Of a stretch of DNA of 37,361 nt, positions 32,916-37,361 are shown in pieces. The stretch spans positions 1 to 37,361 of the forward strand of contig NZ_JAQCNO010000011.1 of NCBI RefSeq assembly GCF_028274965.1. Direction: 5' to 3'. The first letter of the stretch is position 1. Each line of letters starts with the position of its first letter. A program made the translations under genes and the position numbers. A model generated the notes under the pieces. That model was given only the letters and a program-made list of their open reading frames with translations, was not told the origin of the DNA and searched no databases. Origin of the DNA: Natronomonas sp. Its GTDB lineage: Archaea; Halobacteriota; Halobacteria; Halobacteriales; Haloarculaceae.

Positions 32916-33632
32916 TCAGACCCCGACGAACCACCGCCACCGCTGCCGGAGGGGTCCCTCGACGTCCGCCAGCAGCGCCTCGGCCCGTTCGACCCGCTCT
33001 CCGGGCTCCGAACCGGGGTACAGCCGGGCGGCCATCGCCGGGACCCGATGGAACGCCCGGAGCGCCTCCGGAGTCGTCTCGAACGCCCAGACGCCGGTTT
33101 CGACGTCGAAGCGCTTCCGGAGGGCCGCACCGACGGTCGACGCGTTGGTCGGCGAACGCGACGCCCGCGGCAGCGACCCGAAGACGTCCTCGCCGTCGGC
33201 CGTCCTCCACCCGAGCGGCGCAACGGCGCCGACCGGACCGCCCCGACGGAGGGTGCGGCGGGCCTCGCGGACGGCCCGATCGGGGTCCGGCGTCAGGAAC
33301 AGCGACGCGGTGAACGCGACCGCGTCGAACCGGTCCGCCCCGAACGGCAACCGATCGAAGTCCCCCTGCACGCGGTCGGCGGTCGGGTTCGCCTCGAGCA
33401 TCGCCCGGCTGATATCGAGCGCCGTCGGCGTCGCCCCGGACGCCCGGAACCGACGGGCGCTGATCCCCGTCCCCGAACCGGCGTCGAGAACCGTCCCCAC
33501 CGGCTCCGTGCTCCGGCGGGTCATCGCTTCCAACAGCCGCTCGGCGAGCGCCCCGAACCGGCCGGTCAGGGCCTCGTACCGGGCGTACGCGCCCGGGCTC
33601 TCGTCGAAGTTCCGCCGGATCGCGTCCTTCAT
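32916..33632 (-). CDS. SAM-dependent methyltransferase (UbiE/BioC type)
   Basis: A 238-residue class I methyltransferase. Motif I is VLDAGSGTGISARRF near residue 50, the acidic end of the second strand is in ALDISRAMLEAN, and FDAVAFTASLF matches motif II. The N-terminus KDAIRRNFDESPGAYARYE resembles MenG/UbiE/BioC-like small-molecule methyltransferases. The substrate is unknown. The longer frame to 33689 adds a Cys/Arg-rich leader that does not fit, so ATG 33632 is preferred. It is divergent from the DsbA-like gene, with 88 bases between them. Confidence 0.85.
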   Translation of the reverse strand: MKDAIRRNFDESPGAYARYEALTGRFGALAERLLEAMTRRSTEPVGTVLDAGSGTGISARRFRASGATPTALDISRAMLEANPTADRVQGDFDRLPFGADRFDAVAFTASLFLTPDPDRAVREARRTLRRGGPVGAVAPLGWRTADGEDVFGSLPRASRSPTNASTVGAALRKRFDVETGVWAFETTPEALRAFHRVPAMAARLYPGSEPGERVERAEALLADVEGPLRQRWRWFVGV

Positions 33633-33690
33633 CGTTCCTGTCGTGCGGGCGAGTCTGCGCCGACAGAGCCCTACAACGCAGACATACAAG

Positions 33691-33697
33691 TATTAAT
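33691..33697 (+). promoter_or_regulatory. TATA box of the DsbA-like gene
   Basis: TATTAAT is centred 27 bases before the ATG at 33721, giving a leaderless start. Confidence 0.6.
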
Positions 33698-33720
33698 CCC
33701 CTCCGGAGCCTACCGGACGT

Positions 33721-34338
33721 ATGAACGAGACGCGAACCCGGCGGGGATTTATCGCCGCCACCGCGGCCGCCTCCGCCGCGCTCGCCGGCTGTTCGGACGA
33801 CGGCGGGATCGACCCCGAGAGGATCGACACGGGCGAGCGCCCCGCGCGCGGCGACGAGACCGCGCCGGTCACGGTCACCGTCTTCGAGGACTTCGCTTGC
33901 CCGCACTGCCGGCGGTTCAACGCGCAGGTCGCACCGACCATCGTCCAGCAGTACGTCGAGCCGGGCGACGTCCGGTACCTCCACGCCGACTTCCCCATCC
34001 CGGTCGACGAGACGTGGTCCTACGCGGTCGGCAGCGCCGCCCGGGCGGTCTTCGAGGAGGCCGGCAACGGCGCCTTCTGGGACTTCTCGACGGCCGTCTT
34101 CGCCCTCCAGGGCGAGTACTCCTACGACGCCATCGAGTCGGTCGCCGAGGAGGTCGCCGGCGTCGGCGCGACGGCGCGGACGGCCGCCGAGGACGGAACG
34201 CACCGCGAGGCGCTTGACGCCGACCGCAGCCTCGGCGAACAGTGGGACGTCAGCGGAACGCCGTCGGTGTTCGTCGGCGCCGAGTCCGTCGATCCCGGCC
34301 CACAGAGCATCCGGGACGCGATCGACGGGCGGCTATGA
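33721..34338 (+). CDS. DsbA-like thioredoxin-fold lipoprotein
   Basis: A 205-residue exported disulfide oxidoreductase. The N-terminus has a twin-arginine motif (TRRGFIAAT) and a lipobox LAGC (Cys24), so it is probably Tat-exported and lipid-anchored outside the cell. The thioredoxin fold carries the redox pair C60-P-H-C63 (FEDFACPHCRRFN), typical of DsbA/DsbG-like enzymes. The cis-proline loop SGTPSVFVG occurs near residue 180. Its length equals other haloarchaeal DsbA-family proteins. It likely oxidises or isomerises disulfides in secreted proteins. No DsbB/VKOR partner gene is visible nearby. Confidence 0.92.
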   Translation: MNETRTRRGFIAATAAASAALAGCSDDGGIDPERIDTGERPARGDETAPVTVTVFEDFACPHCRRFNAQVAPTIVQQYVEPGDVRYLHADFPIPVDETWSYAVGSAARAVFEEAGNGAFWDFSTAVFALQGEYSYDAIESVAEEVAGVGATARTAAEDGTHREALDADRSLGEQWDVSGTPSVFVGAESVDPGPQSIRDAIDGRL

Positions 34339-34434
34339 GGGGTCGCACGCCCGGCGAGCGCCACGATGCGCCGCGGCGCGGGGCTCTACGGCCCGATCGA
34401 GACCCCGAGACCCCGGCGCGAACAAACGGAGTGA

Positions 34435-34440
34435 TTAAAA
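34435..34440 (+). promoter_or_regulatory. TATA-like box upstream of the sensor kinase
   Basis: TTAAAA in GTGATTAAAATGG is centred 27 bases before an ATG at 34464, not before the kinase ATG at 34614. This implies transcription begins about 150 bases ahead of the kinase. Confidence 0.55.
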
Positions 34441-34463
34441 TGGAACGGGCCGCAACCGACCGT

Positions 34464-34607
34464 ATGGCTCACAGTCCGGATCGGAGGGCGTTCGGCGATG
34501 CCGCGTCGGAGGCCCCGCGGGTTCCCCCGTGCGGTCCGTTCGGCACCGATCCGCGCGACTGCCCCGCCCCGAGACCCCGTTCTGTGGATCTCCCTCCAGG
34601 AGTGTGA
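34464..34607 (+). CDS. Possible leaderless small ORF before the kinase
   Basis: A 47-residue frame, MAHSPDRRAFGDAASEAPRV at the start and rich in Pro and Arg, lies at the right distance from a TATA-like box and stops 6 bases before the kinase ATG. The position argues for translation from the 5' end and coupling to the kinase; the Pro/Arg-rich composition argues against a folded protein. It may be a leader peptide or chance. Two Cys-Pro pairs are present but no motif. Confidence 0.35.
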   Translation: MAHSPDRRAFGDAASEAPRVPPCGPFGTDPRDCPAPRPRSVDLPPGV

Positions 34608-34613
34608 TACCCG

Positions 34614-37127
34614 ATGGCTTCCAGTTCACTGCCGCCCGATGCGACCGGCTCCGAGGAGATCCGCGTGTTGCACGTCGACGACGACGAGGCGTTCGCGGAG
34701 ACGGCGGCGACGTTTCTCGAACGCGCCGACGACCGCCTCGCCGTCGCGACTCGCCCCGACGCCGAGGGTGGACTGGCGCACCTCCGGGACAACGAGGTCG
34801 ACTGTATCGTCTCCGACCACGACATGCCGAAAAAAGACGGGATCGAGTTCCTCGAGGCGGTCCGCAAGCGCCGCCCGGAGTTGCCGTTCGTCCTGTACAC
34901 CGGCAAGGGAAGCGAGGCCGTCGCGAGCGAGGCGATCTCAGCCGGCGTCACCGACTACCTCCAGAAGGAGACCGGCACCGACCAGTACGAACTCCTCGCG
35001 AACAAGATCCACAACGCGGTCACGCGGATCCGCGCCGAAGACGCCCGGAAACGACACCTCGAGGCGATCGAGACCGCCCAGGAGGGGATCAGCATCCTCA
35101 ACCGCGACGGCGAGTTCGTCTACGTCAACCGGGCCTACGCCGAGCTGTACGGCTACGCGCCCGAGGAGATGCTCGGCGAGCACTGGTCGATGATCTCCCC
35201 CGACGACGAGACCGACTTCGTCCGCGGGACGGTCATTCCGACCGTCGAGGAGACGGGCCGCTGGCAGGGCGAGACGACGGGCGTCCGCTCCGACGGATCG
35301 ACGTTTCCCGAACTGCACACGGTGTCGCTGACCGAGAGCGGCGACCTGGTCTGTACGGTCCGGGACGGCACGGAGCGGGCCGAACGGGAGAGCGAACTCG
35401 AGCGCTACGAGGGCGTCCTCGAGGCCGCGGGCGACGCCGTCTACGCGCTGGATCTCGATGGCAACCACACGATGGTCAACGACCGGTACGTCGAGTTGAC
35501 CGGGTACAGCCGCGAGGCGCTGCTCGGCGAACACGTCTCGATGGTGCTCGACGAGGACGACCTCGAAACCGGCCGCGAGACGGTCCGCAGACTCCTCACC
35601 ACGGAGGCGACGTCGGCGCAGTACGAGGAGACCCTCCGCCCCGCAGCGGGCGAGCCGATCCCGACGGAGGTCCGGATCACGCTCCTGGAGGACGACGACG
35701 GCCGGGCGCGGGGTTCGACCGGCGTGATACGGGACATCTCCGAGCGGAAGGAACGCGAACGGGAGTTACAGCGCTACCGGACGGTCGTCCAGGCGGCCGG
35801 CGACGCGATCTACGCCCTCGACCCCGAGGGGCGCTTTACGATGGTCAACGAGTGGCTCACCGAGCGAACGGGGTACAGCCGCGAGGAGATGCTCGGCGAG
35901 CACGCCTCGATAATACTCGATGAGGCGGCCATCGAACGCGGCGAGGCGGCCATCCGGGAGCTCCTCTCGAGCGGAAAGCGGGTCGCGCAGTTCGAGGCGA
36001 CGAACCGCACCGCGGACGGAGAGACGTTCCCCACCGAGATCCGGACGGCCCCGCTTCTCGACGACGACGGCGCGTTCGCCGGCACGGTGGGGATCTCCCG
36101 GGACGTCTCCGAGCGAACGGAACGCGAGCGCGAACTCGAGCGCTACGAGACGATCTTCGAGGAGCTAAACGACGGCGTGTACGTCCTCGACGACGCCGGT
36201 CGGTTCGTCTATGTCAACGAGAGCTACGCGTCGATGAAAGGCGTCGACCGCGAGACGCTTATCGGATCGACGGTCGAGGAGTGGGCCGACGAGCAGGCGA
36301 TCGCTCGGGCGAGACGGACGCGCGAGCGGATCCAGGCCGGCGACATTGACGTCGGCGTCGTCGAGACCGACCTCCGGACCGCCGACGGCGACGCGGTCCC
36401 CATCGAGTTGCGGCTGATCGAACGCGAGGGCGACGACGGTCTCGAACGGATCGGGGTCGTCCGCGACATCACGGAGCGGACGCAGCGCGAACGCGAGCGC
36501 GAACGGCAGACCGAACGCCTCGAGACCTTTGCGAGCGCCGTGAGCCACGACCTCAGAAACCCGCTCAACGTGGTCCAGGGCAGCCTCGAGTTGGCGCGGT
36601 CCTCGCACCCCGAGGACCCCGACCTCGAACGGGCCGGCCACTCCTTACAGCGGGCCTTCGAGCTGATCGAGAGCCTCCTCGCGCTGGCCCGGGCCGACCG
36701 GGAGACGACGACCGACACCGTCGAGTTGGCCGCACTCGTTGAGGACTGTTGGACGAACGTCGAAACCGGGTCGGCCGCGTTCGTCGTCGACACCGACCGG
36801 ACGCTCCAGGCCGACCGGTCGCGTTTCAAACAGCTGATCGAGAACCTCCTCCGCAACGCGATCGAACACGGCGGCGACGACGTGACGGTCACGGTCGGCG
36901 AACTCGACGGAGGGTTTTTTATCGCCGACGACGGCCCCGGGATCCCCGAAGAGCGCCGCGGGCAGGTCTTCGACGCCGGCTACTCCGAGCACGAGTCGGG
37001 CACCGGCTTCGGGCTCAGCATCGTCCAGCGGATCGCCGAGGCCCACGACTGGGCGGTCCGGGCGACAGAAAGCGACGAGGGCGGCGCCCGGATCGAGTTC
37101 ACCGGCGTCGAGTTCCTCTGGGCGTAG
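34614..37127 (+). CDS. Receiver-PAS4-histidine kinase
   Basis: An 837-residue soluble signalling protein without membrane segments. Residues about 15-130 form a response-regulator receiver, with acidic pocket D22-D23, phospho-acceptor D68 in SDHDMPKKDG, and YTGKGS later. Four PAS domains follow (about 140-255, 265-385, 390-510 and 515-630), each ending in a PAS-associated RDISER/RDITER-like helix. The histidine kinase has H645 in AVSHDLRNPLN, an N box ENLLRNAIEHG, and the ATP lid DDGPGIPEE and GTGFGLSIV. The second and third PAS domains are alike (GYSREALLGEH, GYSREEMLGEH), suggesting internal duplication. The stimulus is unknown; an Asp-His relay between its own domains is possible. No separate regulator is encoded next to it. 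Confidence 0.95.
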   Translation: MASSSLPPDATGSEEIRVLHVDDDEAFAETAATFLERADDRLAVATRPDAEGGLAHLRDNEVDCIVSDHDMPKKDGIEFLEAVRKRRPELPFVLYTGKGSEAVASEAISAGVTDYLQKETGTDQYELLANKIHNAVTRIRAEDARKRHLEAIETAQEGISILNRDGEFVYVNRAYAELYGYAPEEMLGEHWSMISPDDETDFVRGTVIPTVEETGRWQGETTGVRSDGSTFPELHTVSLTESGDLVCTVRDGTERAERESELERYEGVLEAAGDAVYALDLDGNHTMVNDRYVELTGYSREALLGEHVSMVLDEDDLETGRETVRRLLTTEATSAQYEETLRPAAGEPIPTEVRITLLEDDDGRARGSTGVIRDISERKERERELQRYRTVVQAAGDAIYALDPEGRFTMVNEWLTERTGYSREEMLGEHASIILDEAAIERGEAAIRELLSSGKRVAQFEATNRTADGETFPTEIRTAPLLDDDGAFAGTVGISRDVSERTERERELERYETIFEELNDGVYVLDDAGRFVYVNESYASMKGVDRETLIGSTVEEWADEQAIARARRTRERIQAGDIDVGVVETDLRTADGDAVPIELRLIEREGDDGLERIGVVRDITERTQRERERERQTERLETFASAVSHDLRNPLNVVQGSLELARSSHPEDPDLERAGHSLQRAFELIESLLALARADRETTTDTVELAALVEDCWTNVETGSAAFVVDTDRTLQADRSRFKQLIENLLRNAIEHGGDDVTVTVGELDGGFFIADDGPGIPEERRGQVFDAGYSEHESGTGFGLSIVQRIAEAHDWAVRATESDEGGARIEFTGVEFLWA

Positions 37128-37148
37128 CGACCGGCGACGCGGGGCGAG

Positions 37149-37361
37149 TCACAGCTCGGCGAGTATCTCGACGTCGCCCGCCTCGTTGACGGCGATGAGG
37201 AGCTCGCCCTCACAGCCCTCGATCCGCGTTCCGGCGGTCGTCGCCGCTCGGTCGCTCTCCCGCACCGCGGTCACCGGGTCCTCCCCGTCTGTCAGCCCGC
37301 ACTTGACGCCGACCGTCCCCGGAGCGAGCGACAGCACGATCACCGAGCCGTCGTCCCTGAG
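37149..37361 (-). CDS. Unknown protein, N-terminal part outside window
   Basis: The reverse frame is open from the window's right edge (37361) to a TGA at 37149, giving at least 70 residues: LRDDGSVIVLSLAPGTVGVK through GTRIEGCEGELLIAVNEAGD to ILAEL. A GTG at 37343 could be a start, but the frame continues beyond the window, so the real start may lie to the right. Acidic, strand-rich composition; two cysteines. No family recognised. It converges with the sensor kinase 21 bases away. Confidence 0.6.
   Translation of the reverse strand, partial: LRDDGSVIVLSLAPGTVGVKCGLTDGEDPVTAVRESDRAATTAGTRIEGCEGELLIAVNEAGDVEILAEL

Overview
The window looks like chromosomal DNA of a haloarchaeon (class Halobacteria). 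It is very GC-rich, and its proteins are acidic with extreme G/C third positions. Many genes start within a few bases of where transcription should begin: a TATA-like box sits 26-29 bases before the ATG with no room for a leader. There is a Cdc48-type AAA ATPase, a UPF0179 protein and a tRNA-Trp gene carrying a long intron. I cannot name the genus from sequence alone.

Layout. Bases 1-5039 hold metabolic genes: the 3' part of hisD, a crotonase lacking both usual catalytic glutamates, a UspA-like protein, a D-2-hydroxyacid dehydrogenase, a VOC/glyoxalase protein and an EamA transporter. Bases 5082-10650 hold a Cdc48 ATPase, a small winged-helix protein, a small membrane protein and a Zn/Cd-type P1B ATPase. 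Bases 10773-14335 hold a fused two-domain siroheme decarboxylase (AhbA/AhbB type, alternative haem pathway), a divergent TrpD-like protein and a secreted two-domain multicopper oxidase.

Bases 14345-22028 are one leftward operon of four genes: two PrkA-type kinases, a DUF444/YeaH von Willebrand A protein and SpoVR. Two of its junctions are 4-base ATGA overlaps, so the products are probably made and used together. A strong AT-rich palindromic promoter-like site lies upstream.

Bases 22402-30516 are mixed housekeeping and haloarchaea-specific small genes: a second crotonase with both glutamates, UPF0179, an aspartoacylase-like hydrolase, a membrane-anchored protein with a four-residue repeat, an AhpD-like protein, guaB, a DUF5794-like membrane protein, a zinc ribbon and a 2Fe-2S ferredoxin. 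Two short reverse-strand genes (25966-26124 and 26770-26925) were found by reading the gaps. A short ORF at 28759 appears frameshifted before it reaches the next gene.

Bases 30650-30830 encode tRNA-Trp. Its 108-base intron has C, D', C' and D boxes whose guides point, by the D+5 rule, at positions 39 and 34 of the same tRNA. Directly after it comes a lower-GC island (about 30831-32815). The island contains a 1.55-kb segment bounded by an 11-bp perfect inverted repeat; this segment carries one multi-spanning membrane protein and no transposase. Normal haloarchaeal sequence resumes with a methyltransferase, a DsbA-like lipoprotein, a receiver-PAS4-histidine kinase with a possible leaderless small ORF before it, and a truncated unknown gene at the right edge.

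The best candidates for something undescribed are the inverted-repeat element with its orphan membrane protein, the frameshifted ORF at 28759, and the repeat protein at 25198. The PrkA-PrkA-YeaH-SpoVR operon is a recurring cluster whose function in archaea is poorly understood.
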